DNA of 64,000 nt from Methanobacterium veterum (GCF_000745485.1 NZ_JQJK01000008.1:248001-312000); one strand, 5' to 3'; positions 38,696 through 49,276 are shown, counted from the stretch's first letter. Program-made: numbers and translations. Notes: a model not told the origin generated them from the sequence alone.

Positions 38696-38705
38696 TTTTA
38701 TATAC
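38696..38705 (+). promoter_or_regulatory. TATA box for PadR 2 / exporter operon
   Basis: TTTATATACC, about 64 bases before the second padR start. It is followed at once by GCTACGTACAGTATAGTAT, an imperfect inverted repeat placed where a repressor could block transcription. Confidence 0.5.
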
Positions 38706-38768
38706 CTTGCTACGTACAGTATAGTATGTGACATCTATTAGTGCCACACATTATATGGGAGGATAACA

Positions 38769-39131
38769 ATGGATAAAGTCCTTGAAAAATTCGAGACTGA
38801 AATAAGGAGGGGCGTTATGCAAGTAGCTGTAGTCTGCCTTCTGGACGAAGAGAAGTACGGCTACGAAATAATCAAAAGCCTCAATGAAACAGGGTTAAAT
38901 GTGGAAGAAGGAACATTATATCCACTTCTTAGACGTCTCGAAAAGGATGAACTACTTTCTAGCCGCTGGGAAACCAGCGGGCCAAGGCCGCGGAAATATT
39001 ATATGGTAACTGAATACGGAAAGGAAATTAGAACAAAATGGCTGAATTCATTTAATGCAATTAGTGCAGTCATTGAACGGCTTAAAAAGAATATTCAAGA
39101 TAATGAAAAGGGCGGATTATACAATGTGTAA
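38769..39131 (+). CDS. PadR family transcriptional regulator 2
   Basis: 120-residue PadR of the short class: winged helix with LLDEEKYGYEIIKSLNETG and EGTLYPLLRRLEKDELL, then a short dimer helix. RBS GGGAGG. It leads a co-directional run with the HAAS-type membrane protein, a small membrane protein and an ABC-2 exporter, a set typical of PadR-controlled drug or stress exporters. It probably represses that run. Confidence 0.88.
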   Translation: MDKVLEKFETEIRRGVMQVAVVCLLDEEKYGYEIIKSLNETGLNVEEGTLYPLLRRLEKDELLSSRWETSGPRPRKYYMVTEYGKEIRTKWLNSFNAISAVIERLKKNIQDNEKGGLYNV

Positions 39132-39199
39132 CCTTGTTAACGGACATATAAACAAAGAAGTGAAGACAATGTTTCAAGTAAATGAAAGGGGCACTATAA

Positions 39200-39655
39200 A
39201 TGTACAATAACCTTATCAAGGAATATATAAACAAAGTAACCAAGAATATGGGTTCAAATCAGCGGAAAGAAGTTTCTAAAGAATTGGAAACGCATATTTT
39301 AGACAGTGCTGAAGCTCTTGCTGCTAAAAAAAATGTTGATATTGATGAAAGCATCATTCACGAAGTTATTGACAGGATGGGATCTCCCGAAGAAGTCTCA
39401 GCTATGTATTCCCCTGAAAAAACTTTTTCAGATAAAGTAGTGGACCAGTTGAAAGAAATATTGAGAATAACAGTCCATTTCATTATAATAGTCACAATTG
39501 TCTGGATTGTATTGTTCATTGCATTCTGGATATATTTCGGACGTACAGATTACATCGAGTTCAATATGTTCACTTTACTCATAATGATTATCATTTACCT
39601 CGTTATAATTGCCTTTCACATGGTCAAAAAGCTTAAAATTTTTTCACAGCATTAA
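39200..39655 (+). CDS. HAAS-domain membrane protein
   Basis: 151 residues. The first 75 are a charged helical domain with LIKEYINKVTKNMGSNQRKE and VIDRMGSPEEVSAMY, the form of the HAAS signalling domain that accompanies PadR regulators. Two membrane spans follow at about residues 92-115 and 124-143. It likely works with PadR 2 in controlling the exporter. RBS AGGGG. Confidence 0.78.
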   Translation: MYNNLIKEYINKVTKNMGSNQRKEVSKELETHILDSAEALAAKKNVDIDESIIHEVIDRMGSPEEVSAMYSPEKTFSDKVVDQLKEILRITVHFIIIVTIVWIVLFIAFWIYFGRTDYIEFNMFTLLIMIIIYLVIIAFHMVKKLKIFSQH

Positions 39656-39766
39656 AAAGCAGTAATAAGACACGGAATATATTAAATTATACATTTAGCT
39701 TTCTTAAATTCACACAATATAAAAATAAATGATTTAAATTCATACCCTAAAAATTGGAGGAATTAT

Positions 39767-39982
39767 ATGGACAACAGACGTGAATACCGCCACCACAGAC
39801 TATTTGGATTTCCATATAGCCACCTAATCTGGCCGCTTGTAATTGGAATTATCTTAATTTGTGCAGGTTTATCTGATTTGATTAAAATAGATATCTGGAA
39901 TTATATATGGCCTGCAATTGCCATTGTTTTAGGCATTTTGATTATATTTGGGGGACTATTTGGCAGTAAAAGAGAATATTAA
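39767..39982 (+). CDS. Small two-span membrane protein
   Basis: 71 residues with two membrane segments, about 20-40 (LIWPLVIGIILICAGL) and 45-64 (IWPAIAIVLGILIIFGGLF), and charged ends. The pattern resembles the membrane half of LiaI/LiaF-like stress proteins. RBS GGAGG. It lies 20 bases before the ABC ATPase gene and belongs to that operon. Confidence 0.72.
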   Translation: MDNRREYRHHRLFGFPYSHLIWPLVIGIILICAGLSDLIKIDIWNYIWPAIAIVLGILIIFGGLFGSKREY

Positions 39983-40002
39983 TCTTAAAAGAGAGGATTT
40001 AG

Positions 40003-40941
40003 ATGGATGAATATGTAATAGAAGCTCAAAATCTCACCAAAAGATATGGTGATTTTTTAGCTGTAGACAATTTAAATTTAAAAATAAAAAAAGGAGAAGT
40101 CTTCGGTTTTTTAGGCCCAAATGGAGCCGGGAAGACTACTTCAATTAGTATGATGGTAGGGCTGCTACGTCCTTCCAGCGGTAAAGTTCTGATCAACAAT
40201 AAAGAAATAGAAAAGATTGATAAAGGGACCATTGGCATATGTCCCCAGGAACTTGTTCTCTGGGAAAATCTTACATGCTACGAAAGCCTTAAACTTATGG
40301 GAGATATGTATGAAATACCCAAGGACAAACTGGATCAAAGGATAAAAACTCTTTTAAAAGATCTTTTCCTTACAGATAAAGCCGATACAGTAGTTTCTAA
40401 TCTTTCAGGAGGTATGAAACGCCGTTTGAATCTTGCACTAGCCGTAATTCACCAGCCTGAAATAGTACTTTTAGACGAACCGTCAGAAGGTCTTGATCCT
40501 CAGTCACGCCGTGTATTATGGAATTATATCCGATCACTTCGGGATAATGAAGGTAAAACCGTTATTTTAACAACACACCTCATGGATGAAGCAGACAGGT
40601 TAAGCGATCGAGTTGCTATAATTGACCACGGCCATCTCCTTAAATTAGATACACCTAAAAACCTCAAAAAAGAGGTAGGAGAAGGAGATATTGTTGAAAT
40701 GACCCTTTCTAACCAGAATAATGGAGATGTCATAAAGTATCTTGAGAGCCTTCAGGACATCATATCTGTCGCGGAGTTAGACGGGAAGATTAATTTAAGG
40801 GCATTTGATGCTGTAGGAAAACTTCCAAAAATTATTGGAGCTCTTGAAGAATCCAATGTTAATATAGATGATCTTGCTATACGACAAAACACATTAGAAG
40901 ATGTTTTCATCGAGTTAACAGGAACAGGGCTCAGGGAGTGA
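40003..40941 (+). CDS. ABC transporter ATP-binding protein
   Basis: 312 residues of the DrrA-like ABC-2 group. Walker A GPNGAGKTTS near residue 42, signature LSGGMKRRL near 139, Walker B IVLLDEPSEGLDPQ near 159, and H-loop TTHLMDEAD near 193. The C-terminal 80 residues are the usual DrrA-type tail. With the following permease it forms an exporter for a hydrophobic compound. Four bases separate it from the permease. Confidence 0.93.
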   Translation: MDEYVIEAQNLTKRYGDFLAVDNLNLKIKKGEVFGFLGPNGAGKTTSISMMVGLLRPSSGKVLINNKEIEKIDKGTIGICPQELVLWENLTCYESLKLMGDMYEIPKDKLDQRIKTLLKDLFLTDKADTVVSNLSGGMKRRLNLALAVIHQPEIVLLDEPSEGLDPQSRRVLWNYIRSLRDNEGKTVILTTHLMDEADRLSDRVAIIDHGHLLKLDTPKNLKKEVGEGDIVEMTLSNQNNGDVIKYLESLQDIISVAELDGKINLRAFDAVGKLPKIIGALEESNVNIDDLAIRQNTLEDVFIELTGTGLRE

Positions 40942-40945
40942 AAAA

Positions 40946-42148
40946 ATGAAATTCATGAGTATAGCTTCAAAAGATTTGAAAGAACTTTTAAGGGATAGAA
41001 GAGGATTATTCTTCATACTGTTATTCCCACTATTCTTTATGTTAATTTTCGGATTTGCATATGGGAATATGGGTGAAAACAATGAACCACATAGTATTGC
41101 AGTAGTTAACTATGATCAGGGAGTGACAATGCCCGGTGGAACCAATATAAACTTTGGGGATAAGACTACAGATACACTAAAAGATGTTAAGTATCCAGAA
41201 AACGATACAAATATGTTTAATGTCACTTTAACATCAGAGGCAGAGGCAGATAATCTTGTAAAACAGAGAAGTGTAGACGCAGAAATTATAATTCCAGAGA
41301 ATTTCTCTAAATCTATTTCAACTTTAACACCATCAACAGTTATCGTCCGTGGTGATACTGGTTATTCCGGATTTGGAATTACTCAAGCCATGTTATCAAG
41401 TGTTTTAGGGGCATATCAAACTAAATTAGCTGCTAACCTCCAAAATAATGGAAATGCTCAATCACAACAGCTTATCCAGGGTAAAATAGAAGGATTGCCA
41501 GGGACAGAATCTTTCACAGCCTTCGACTATCTAGCACCTGGAATGATGGTATTTGCAATATTAATGCTTGCAACCAGCGTAGCAACAATATTAACAAGAG
41601 AAGTAGAAAGTGGAACCCTTAGACGTCTAAAACTCTCCAAAATGACCTCATTTGATTTTCTATTTGGCGGTCTTTTGCCATGGTCACTTGTAGCGGCTGC
41701 ACAAGTATTAATTCTCTTTGCAGTGGCTATAGGAATAGGATTCCACTGGCAGGGAGGTATTGAGTCAATCATACTGGCGGTGATCATTGGTATAATCGGA
41801 GGTATAGCTTCCATATCTCTAGGAATGATTATAGCATCCTTTGCAAGGAGCCCCCCACAGGCAGGTCAGCTTGGAACTCTAGTAGCAGTACCTTTAACAT
41901 TCATGGTTGGTGCATTCTTCCAGCTGCCGCAGATGGTAATCGGCAGTTTTATGGGGCAGCAGATCCAGGTTTATGATATTCTCCCATGGTATCATGTTGC
42001 AAACGCGCTGCGTTATGTTCTGACATATACCGTTAGTTGGGACACTATCATGTACCAAATAGTTTGGGCCGTTGTTCTTTCAGCCATTCTTTTTGTTATA
42101 GGGGTATTCCTATTTTCAAGGAACAGATTAAGGCCAGATAACAGTTAA
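40946..42148 (+). CDS. ABC-2 type permease
   Basis: 400 residues. One membrane segment near the N terminus (residues 20-37), then a large external domain to about 195, then five membrane segments. The pattern is that of YhgE/DrrB-type ABC-2 exporters. SD GGGAG at the end of the ATPase gene. Substrate unknown; the PadR context suggests antimicrobial or phenolic compounds, or cell-envelope stress. Confidence 0.9.
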   Translation: MKFMSIASKDLKELLRDRRGLFFILLFPLFFMLIFGFAYGNMGENNEPHSIAVVNYDQGVTMPGGTNINFGDKTTDTLKDVKYPENDTNMFNVTLTSEAEADNLVKQRSVDAEIIIPENFSKSISTLTPSTVIVRGDTGYSGFGITQAMLSSVLGAYQTKLAANLQNNGNAQSQQLIQGKIEGLPGTESFTAFDYLAPGMMVFAILMLATSVATILTREVESGTLRRLKLSKMTSFDFLFGGLLPWSLVAAAQVLILFAVAIGIGFHWQGGIESIILAVIIGIIGGIASISLGMIIASFARSPPQAGQLGTLVAVPLTFMVGAFFQLPQMVIGSFMGQQIQVYDILPWYHVANALRYVLTYTVSWDTIMYQIVWAVVLSAILFVIGVFLFSRNRLRPDNS

Positions 42149-42527
42149 ATATGGCCATTAATTTTTCCTTTTTTTTATAAATAATGGGATAAAACTATTT
42201 TTTTAATTAAAAAATCAATACCAAATCTCAAACTATTAAATCATCATGAAATCACGTAATTAATTATTTTATTAATTTTTCAGCGGATTTTTAATATATA
42301 CCAGAAAAAATGGTAGAATTTAACATTTAATTAATACTTTTCATATAAATAGTAGTAAATTACTTATAATTTGAACATCAAAATTAGAAATTGGCAGGCC
42401 CATTTTCAATATTTAAAATAATAAAACTGTAAAAATGTTTAAAATTTAGGATATCTTCTTTAAAACCCACCAAATATCCGTCAAGATTAATTGAATTATT
42501 ATTTTTGTATGCAAGAGGTGAATAAAT
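42149..42527. other. Intergenic, 380 bp
   Basis: AT-rich DNA after the exporter operon with a T-rich run near 42160-42178 that could end transcription. No reading frame or array seen. Confidence 0.4.
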
Positions 42528-42824
42528 ATGAGAGAAGAAGGCTCTGAAAAGAAAAGTATGTCCGAAAAAGAGAGAAAAGAAATGGAAGAACAGGAAAAAA
42601 CTGCAGAAGTGTGGATAGAAGAAAGTAAAGAACGGGCAAGCTCAGATATTACCAAACAAGAAGAAAAAGGCAAAACTCCAAGGGTAGATTCAGATTTACC
42701 TACTTTTGAAGGTAAAACAATAGTTAACCCTCCAGAAGGAGGAGGTAAAATACTTAAAGGATCACGAGGGGAAACTGCTGCAGGGGCAAGATGCGGATAC
42801 CCAAGTAAACCATGTGACCGGTAA
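42528..42824 (+). CDS. Hypothetical charged protein, 98 aa
   Basis: 98 residues, RBS AGAGGTG. First 55 residues are very rich in Glu and Lys (SEKERKEMEEQEKTAEVW) and likely a helix or disordered. The tail reads GGGKILKGSRGETAAGARCG with two Cys near the end. No family recognised. It stands alone with long spacers on both sides. Confidence 0.65.
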   Translation: MREEGSEKKSMSEKERKEMEEQEKTAEVWIEESKERASSDITKQEEKGKTPRVDSDLPTFEGKTIVNPPEGGGKILKGSRGETAAGARCGYPSKPCDR

Positions 42825-43144
42825 AAAGTCAATATTATCAAAATAGAAAAAAACAAGGTGTAACTACCAAATGCATCTTGTTACCCCATCTTACAACTAA
42901 AATCAAATTTTGTTAAATTCTTTTTTAGTAGACTATAATATGTTTAATTACAGTTTAACATAAGTAATTTCATACAAATGTCATAGACCTGAGTTTTAAT
43001 AATTATTTTGTATTTTATTGATTTAAACAGCTATTTTTTGTATAATTTTTAAGTTATCAGATAATTTAATATTTTAGTAGTTCCAATACTATCCAAACAC
43101 TATAACTTTAAAATTTTTGAATTATTGAATAAAAGAGGGAAAAA
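42825..43144. other. Intergenic, 320 bp
   Basis: AT-rich spacer. A GAGGG ribosome site precedes the methyltransferase gene. Nothing else seen. Confidence 0.4.
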
Positions 43145-43720
43145 ATGGCAGAATCTGAAAAACATTTTCATCACGGACGTTCAAGTAAAGAAATTCTGGA
43201 CTCAAATAGAGTTTTAAGTACAGTTGGACTTAAAAAAGGAGATACATTTTTAGATGCGGGTTGTGGAGATGGATACATGTCTATTGCAGCCTCAAAAATC
43301 GTTAGCAATGAAGGTAAAATCATCGCTGTTGATGTTTGGGAAGAATCAATTAATGCATTTAAAGAAAAAATCGAAAGCGAAAATATCAAAAATATAGATG
43401 CAGAAGTTGCAAATATAACCCAAAAAATACCTGTAGATGATGAGAGTATTGACATACTGTACATGGGTAATGTTCTACATGGATTTGTTGAAAACAATGA
43501 AGTTGAAACTGTAATGAAAGAAATACATAGGGTAATTAAGAAGGGAGGGTCATTTGCTGTGGTTGAATTTAAAAAAGAAGAAAGTACCCATGGCCCCCCA
43601 CTACATGTCAGAATAACACCAGAAGACATAGAAAAAATAGTTAAAAATTATGGATTTTCCGTAAATAAAGTGGAAGAAGTCGGTACCTACCACTATGCCA
43701 TAATATTAACTAAGAACTAA
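43145..43720 (+). CDS. Class I SAM-dependent methyltransferase
   Basis: 191 residues with the Rossmann methyltransferase core: motif I FLDAGCGDGYMSIAAS near residue 36, acidic post-I IIAVDVWEESI near 59, and IDILYMGNVLHGF near 105. It resembles the UbiE/Methyltransf_11 group. Substrate not known. It is the gene before mtrA2 but has about 290 bases, including a promoter and palindromes, between. Confidence 0.85.
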   Translation: MAESEKHFHHGRSSKEILDSNRVLSTVGLKKGDTFLDAGCGDGYMSIAASKIVSNEGKIIAVDVWEESINAFKEKIESENIKNIDAEVANITQKIPVDDESIDILYMGNVLHGFVENNEVETVMKEIHRVIKKGGSFAVVEFKKEESTHGPPLHVRITPEDIEKIVKNYGFSVNKVEEVGTYHYAIILTKN

Positions 43721-43813
43721 TCAATCTACTTTTAATATTACTTTTTTGCCAAATAAAACCTAAATTATCCTTTAATAACTTATTTTTAACTAAATTTGAC
43801 TATGCTAAACTTT

Positions 43814-43823
43814 TTTATATATG
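43814..43823 (+). promoter_or_regulatory. TATA box for mtrA2
   Basis: TTTTTATATATGAACG, with the TATA core at 43814-43823. Expected start of transcription is near 43845, which places palindrome array D inside the 5' leader of mtrA2. Confidence 0.5.
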
Positions 43824-43891
43824 AACGTTATAACTTATAATTAATATGAAACAGCGCGTTATTTATCCTACTTTTTTAAAGGTCCACGCCA

Positions 43892-43984
43892 TCGAAAAAT
43901 CGTAGAATTTTCAAACATCGGAATTTATAATTTCGAATGCTCGAAAACCTAGGATTTTCGAGAACTGCAAAATTAAAATTTTGA
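43892..43984. repeat. Palindrome array D in the mtrA2 leader
   Basis: Four short palindromes: 43892-43912 (CGAAAAAT/AATTTTCA arms, loop CGTAG), 43918-43936 (TCGGAAT/ATTTCGA), 43941-43961 (TCGAAAAC-CTAGG-ATTTTCGA, one mismatch) and 43966-43984 (TGCAAAAT/ATTTTGA). Linkers such as ATGC resemble those of the other arrays. Lies between the promoter and the ribosome site of mtrA2. Confidence 0.75.
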
Positions 43985-44013
43985 ACGCTGTTTAAAATTG
44001 GGAGGTGTTTTAA

Positions 44014-44571
<558 letters not shown>

Positions 44572-44592
44572 ATGGAATACTATGTATTCCAT
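44572..44592. repeat. Palindrome with CTATG loop directly after mtrA2
   Basis: Arms ATGGAATA and TATTCCAT with loop CTATG, beginning at the base after the stop codon, then a T-rich run. It may mark the 3' end of the mRNA. Loop and size match the array family. Confidence 0.7.
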
Positions 44593-44620
44593 CTAATTTT
44601 ATTTTTAAAATGCTTTTTTA

Positions 44621-45352
44621 TTAATATAAAGGCATGTATTTCTTTAAAAAATCAGGATATTTTTTATCAAGTATTCTAAGTGCAGACATAGCTTCAGGGG
44701 AAGTGCAGCATCGCTCCTCTACTAAATTTCTGAGGGTCATATTTTTGATATTTTCCTGTATCTCTTTAATTACAAAGTCCAATGTATTTTTATTGTACGC
44801 TTTAAGCTCTTCAAAATCCAGATCATAAATCTGATATTTAGTGATATCGTAGTTTGAAGATGGAGTTTGCATGATATTTAGATAAGCATAAAAGTCGCAT
44901 GAAAAGTCTCCAAATAAGTCTACACCCATATAAGCAAGTAATGGAATAAAATTAATATCTACAAATGGAAAATACAGTGCTGCATTTGGATTTATATTTT
45001 CCCTTATGTTTACGATTATATCAACCAGATCCCATGGCTGTCTCATAAGTTCTTTAGGATTTGCTATTAGAAATGTGGTGATTCCAAGTTTATCTAATTC
45101 TTTTGCACATTTTATCCTCAAATCCAGATATTTTCCGCCGTGAATAACTCCAATACCATTTTCTTTACTTTCTTTTGCATTTTCAATTGTCTGGTTAACA
45201 GACCATTTTGCCAGTTCCTTTGGGACATCATATGGCATTGGTTCATCTTTTATAATCTTAAATTCAATACCAGGTTTAAAAACAGCCGGTGTTTTTAATT
45301 CATCATAATTTCCAAGCCTTGCTGGACCATCATGTCGTTTTATTTCAAGCAT
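44621..45352 (-). CDS. tRNA-guanine transglycosylase-like (archaeosine family) protein
   Basis: 243 residues from the ATG at 45352. The start MLEIKRHDGPARLGNYDELKT resembles the opening of archaeosine synthase and tRNA-guanine transglycosylase proteins (EIK..DG.AR.G), and the later stretch ALYFPFVDINFIPLLAYMGVD and CCTSPEAMSALRIL fit the distant TGT-like half of ArcS. It is shorter than a full TGT (about 370) or ArcS (about 580). It may be a separate TGT-like subunit or a protein of another function. Converges on mtrA2. Confidence 0.55.
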   Translation of the reverse strand: MLEIKRHDGPARLGNYDELKTPAVFKPGIEFKIIKDEPMPYDVPKELAKWSVNQTIENAKESKENGIGVIHGGKYLDLRIKCAKELDKLGITTFLIANPKELMRQPWDLVDIIVNIRENINPNAALYFPFVDINFIPLLAYMGVDLFGDFSCDFYAYLNIMQTPSSNYDITKYQIYDLDFEELKAYNKNTLDFVIKEIQENIKNMTLRNLVEERCCTSPEAMSALRILDKKYPDFLKKYMPLY

Positions 45353-45519
45353 AAAAATCAATTTTCCATTTTAATCAATGTAGTTAAACGAAAGTTTATA
45401 ATAACAAAATATCTTGAATTACTTTCAATAATTATCTAAAATTTATAAGTTTAATAAGTTAAGTTATTTACTATAGATATTTGTATAGCCAGTTTAAATA
45501 ACTAATTGCAAGGATAAAA

Positions 45520-46035
45520 ATGAAGATCAACAAATTAATCTTAGTTCCAACAGGAATAACCGCCTTTAGAATTGTATTATCCATTCTATTTTTAGACTTG
45601 CTTATAAATAACATGAAAATAGTGGCAATCCTTGTTTTTTTACTTGCAATCATTACAGATGCTTTTGATGGATATTCTGCCAGGAAATTAGGAGTTTCAT
45701 CAGATTATGGTGCATATCTTGATATAACTGCAGATTTTATTCTTGTTTTAGTCGCATTCTTAACATTCATAATTATTGGAATCTATCCCTACTGGCTGCT
45801 GCTTCTCATAATTTTAGTATTTTTGCAGTTTATACTGACATCAAAGCTTAAGGTCTTAGTATATGATCCCGTAGGTAAATATTATGGATCTTTCCTTTTT
45901 GCGGTGATTTTAGTTACTTTAATATCGCCACCCATTTTTTACAGCTTTTTACTCATAGCTACCATTTTATTTACCATAGTATCACTGGTAAGTAGGTATT
46001 TATTCTTTATTTTTCGAAAAACAGTTGAAAAATAA
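45520..46035 (+). CDS. CDP-alcohol phosphatidyltransferase family protein
   Basis: 171-residue membrane enzyme with five or six spans. The CDP-alcohol transferase motif is complete: DAFDGYSARKLGVSSDYGAY followed by LDITAD, that is D-x2-DG-x2-AR-x8-G-x3-D-x3-D. It joins a CDP-activated archaeal lipid with an alcohol such as serine, glycerol phosphate or inositol phosphate. Which alcohol cannot be told. RBS AAGGAT. Confidence 0.87.
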   Translation: MKINKLILVPTGITAFRIVLSILFLDLLINNMKIVAILVFLLAIITDAFDGYSARKLGVSSDYGAYLDITADFILVLVAFLTFIIIGIYPYWLLLLIILVFLQFILTSKLKVLVYDPVGKYYGSFLFAVILVTLISPPIFYSFLLIATILFTIVSLVSRYLFFIFRKTVEK

Positions 46036-46097
46036 TTCAAAATTTTGAATTTTATATGTGTCATCAAAAAGGTTACAGTTTGCAAAATTTCCGCAAG

Positions 46098-46108
46098 GTA
46101 TATATACA
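46098..46108 (+). promoter_or_regulatory. TATA box for hdrC-hdrB
   Basis: GTATATATACA, about 75 bases before the ATG at 46177 and nearly 600 before the internal ATG at 46693. It supports transcription that covers the long N-terminal extension. Confidence 0.6.
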
Positions 46109-46176
46109 CAGATCATCAACCTAGATATGAAAATTATAAGTTTTCACGTAGACCCGTTGCCAAGGGTGTGAAAAGA

Positions 46177-47250
46177 ATGAGAACCTTAAAGAAACTAAAA
46201 AATTTTTTAACTGGGGGAGAGGCAGAAAAAGAGGAAGATGAGAATAAATCTGAATCTGAAGTGTCAGAAATCGTCGAAGAGGAAAAACAACCAGTTGGAT
46301 CAGAGACAACACAACATACTGCCCCTGCAGTAGAAGAAGTTAAAAAAGAGCCTGTTGTAGAAGAAAAACCTGCAGTAGAAGAAGTTAAGGCCGAACCTGT
46401 AATAGAAGAAGCCAAACCTGCTGTCGAGGAAAAACCTTCAGAAGTTGAAGTTAAAACTGAAACTATTACTGAAAAAGAACCTACAATAGAAGAAACACCC
46501 GTAGTAGAAAAAGCTGAACCTGTTATAGAGGAAGCTAAAGCTGCTGAGGAAGAGAAACCTTCAGAAGTTGAAGTTAAAACTGAAACTGCTGTAGAGGAAA
46601 ATGTTGAAGAACCTGCTGCTCCAGAAGAGGAAGAAGCAGAAATCATTGAGGAAACTAAAAAAGACGAACCCAAACCCAAAGGAAGTGAAAGTATGAGTTT
46701 ACTTAATAAAGAAGCAAATCTAATACGCGCTGAAGAAGTAGAGCCAGGATTTAAACAGGAAATAATAGATGCTGGTGCAGAAACTGTAGCTTTATGTTAC
46801 CAGTGTGGTACTTGTACCGGATCATGTCCATCCGGAAAAAGAACCCCTTACAGGATAAGGAATATCATAAGAAAATCCCTCATGGGACTCAAAAGTGAAG
46901 TTTTAGAAGACGACAGTCTCTGGGAATGTGTTACCTGCTACGCATGTCAGGAAAGATGCCCAAGGGGAGTAGCAATTGTAGATGTTGTTAAAATTTTAAG
47001 AAACATGCAGTCCCAGGCAGGAAAAATGGCACAGGCACACAAAATGACCGGAGTATTCGTACTTAAAACCGGACACGGTGTACCTATAAACGATGCTACA
47101 ATGGCATTAAGGAAAAAAGTTGGATTAAACGAATTACCACCAACTACACACGAGTTCCCTGAAGCATTAGAAGAAGTAAGAACAATACTCAAGAAAACAG
47201 GATTCGACACTTTAATCGGATACAACTGGGAAACCGGAGAAATAGAATAA
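46177..47250 (+). CDS. hdrC: CoB-CoM heterodisulfide reductase subunit C with acidic N-terminal extension
   Basis: 357 residues from the ATG at 46177. Residues 1-14 are basic (MRTLKKLKNFLTGG); residues 15-172 are Glu/Val/Pro/Lys-rich and repetitive, with EKPSEVEVKTET occurring twice. The last 185 residues from the internal Met (46693) are ordinary HdrC: two Fe4S4 motifs CYQCGTCTGSCPSG and CVTCYACQERCPRG. Canonical HdrC is about 185 residues, and GGAAGTG lies just before the internal ATG. HdrC passes electrons between HdrA and HdrB in CoM-S-S-CoB reduction. hdrB follows at 20 bases. Extension role unknown; two translation products are possible. Confidence 0.93.
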   Translation: MRTLKKLKNFLTGGEAEKEEDENKSESEVSEIVEEEKQPVGSETTQHTAPAVEEVKKEPVVEEKPAVEEVKAEPVIEEAKPAVEEKPSEVEVKTETITEKEPTIEETPVVEKAEPVIEEAKAAEEEKPSEVEVKTETAVEENVEEPAAPEEEEAEIIEETKKDEPKPKGSESMSLLNKEANLIRAEEVEPGFKQEIIDAGAETVALCYQCGTCTGSCPSGKRTPYRIRNIIRKSLMGLKSEVLEDDSLWECVTCYACQERCPRGVAIVDVVKILRNMQSQAGKMAQAHKMTGVFVLKTGHGVPINDATMALRKKVGLNELPPTTHEFPEALEEVRTILKKTGFDTLIGYNWETGEIE

Positions 47251-47269
47251 TATTTTTGGAGGAATTATA

Positions 47270-48181
<912 letters not shown>

Positions 48182-48437
48182 ATATACTCCCCACTTTTTT
48201 ATTTTTAAAGGTAAGTTTTATTAATGCATCCCTATTTCTGTAAATATATTTTATTCTAAAAATATCAAATAAACTTTTTAAGTACCTAAATAATAGCTCT
48301 GTCTTAAATGACCATATATTCACCATTTTACCAAAATATTAAACTTAATATATAAACTTTTAAATATTTTGAGGCTTATATTTTAACTTGAATTTGAATT
48401 TGATTAGTTTGAAACTTAAATTATTCGAGGTGTTTTT

Positions 48438-48704
48438 TTGTTTATTGCTACACTGGTTGGAATATTTAAATTTGATGAATTACCACAAGAATATGGACCA
48501 TATGTAAGATATAAGGCTTCTCTTGAAAAGAAAAACATTGATGAAAATGAAAAAATCGCCATTCTAAACATAAGTGGTACCGAAAGCTATCACGTTTTAT
48601 TCTTAGATTCATATAAAAGCACAGCTGAAATAGACGAAGAACTAAAGGCAGCTGATGCAAAACTTAATTATAACACTAAAAAAATACTGGAAGGACACTT
48701 ATGA
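48438..48704 (+). CDS. Hypothetical protein coupled to DUF2096
   Basis: 88 residues from TTG 48438 with GAGGTG upstream; TATA-like TTAATATATAAA lies near 48346-48357. Sequence FIATLVGIFKFDELPQEYGP and AILNISGTESYHVLFLDSY. No family recognised. Its stop overlaps the start of the DUF2096 gene (ATGA), so they are translated together. Confidence 0.75.
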   Translation: MFIATLVGIFKFDELPQEYGPYVRYKASLEKKNIDENEKIAILNISGTESYHVLFLDSYKSTAEIDEELKAADAKLNYNTKKILEGHL

Positions 48705-49228
48705 CCGAACTGCCTATGGAACAAACATGGTTAGTTCTTGTTGAACTTTTAACTGACCTTCGAAAACGTGGAATCAAAATTCCAGATGAAGTACCCAAAA
48801 CTGTGAGATTAGCAAAAACTACCATAAATTTTTACAAAGCAGACCCTACTAACCAGGACATGATGAACGAAATAAAAAGAATAAATGATTTTCTAAATTC
48901 AATTCAGGATACTCTTCTTGATCTTGCTGAGGAAGTAGGTAAAGATTACAAAGATGGATGGCTCGATAAACTTATGAGGGCTTCAAGAGGGGAAAGAGTA
49001 GTAGAAAAAGAGGAAAATGCACCTAAATTTGCTGTTGGAGTTCCTTCCGGATTTTCAATGGTGAAGGTTACATTCCAGGAGCCTTTATCAGAGGAAAGGT
49101 TAAATGATATTGCTGAAGAATATGGAGTTATAATAGAATTTGAAGAAGATGACGTGGTTGCAATTTATGGGGATCAAGACAACGTTAAAGCAAGTTTAAA
49201 AGAAATAGCTTCATTTTTCCAGAAATAA
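48701..49228 (+). CDS. DUF2096 family protein
   Basis: 175 residues matching DUF2096, an archaeal family of unknown function. N-terminal helical part (TWLVLVELLTDLRKRGIKIP, AKTTINFYKADP) to about residue 95; then a beta-alpha-beta domain (FSMVKVTFQEPLSEERLNDI) that looks like a small ferredoxin-like RNA- or protein-binding fold. Overlaps the gene ahead by four bases. Confidence 0.8.
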   Translation: MTELPMEQTWLVLVELLTDLRKRGIKIPDEVPKTVRLAKTTINFYKADPTNQDMMNEIKRINDFLNSIQDTLLDLAEEVGKDYKDGWLDKLMRASRGERVVEKEENAPKFAVGVPSGFSMVKVTFQEPLSEERLNDIAEEYGVIIEFEEDDVVAIYGDQDNVKASLKEIASFFQK

Positions 49229-49276
49229 ATTTTTCAAATAATATTTAATTTTTTTATATTTCAAAGGAGCTACAAC

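Noticed and set aside
46134..46679. 181-codon Ser/Thr-rich frame opposite the HdrC extension
   Set aside because: It is the antisense shadow of Glu-rich repeats; the sense frame continues into HdrC and has promoter and start.
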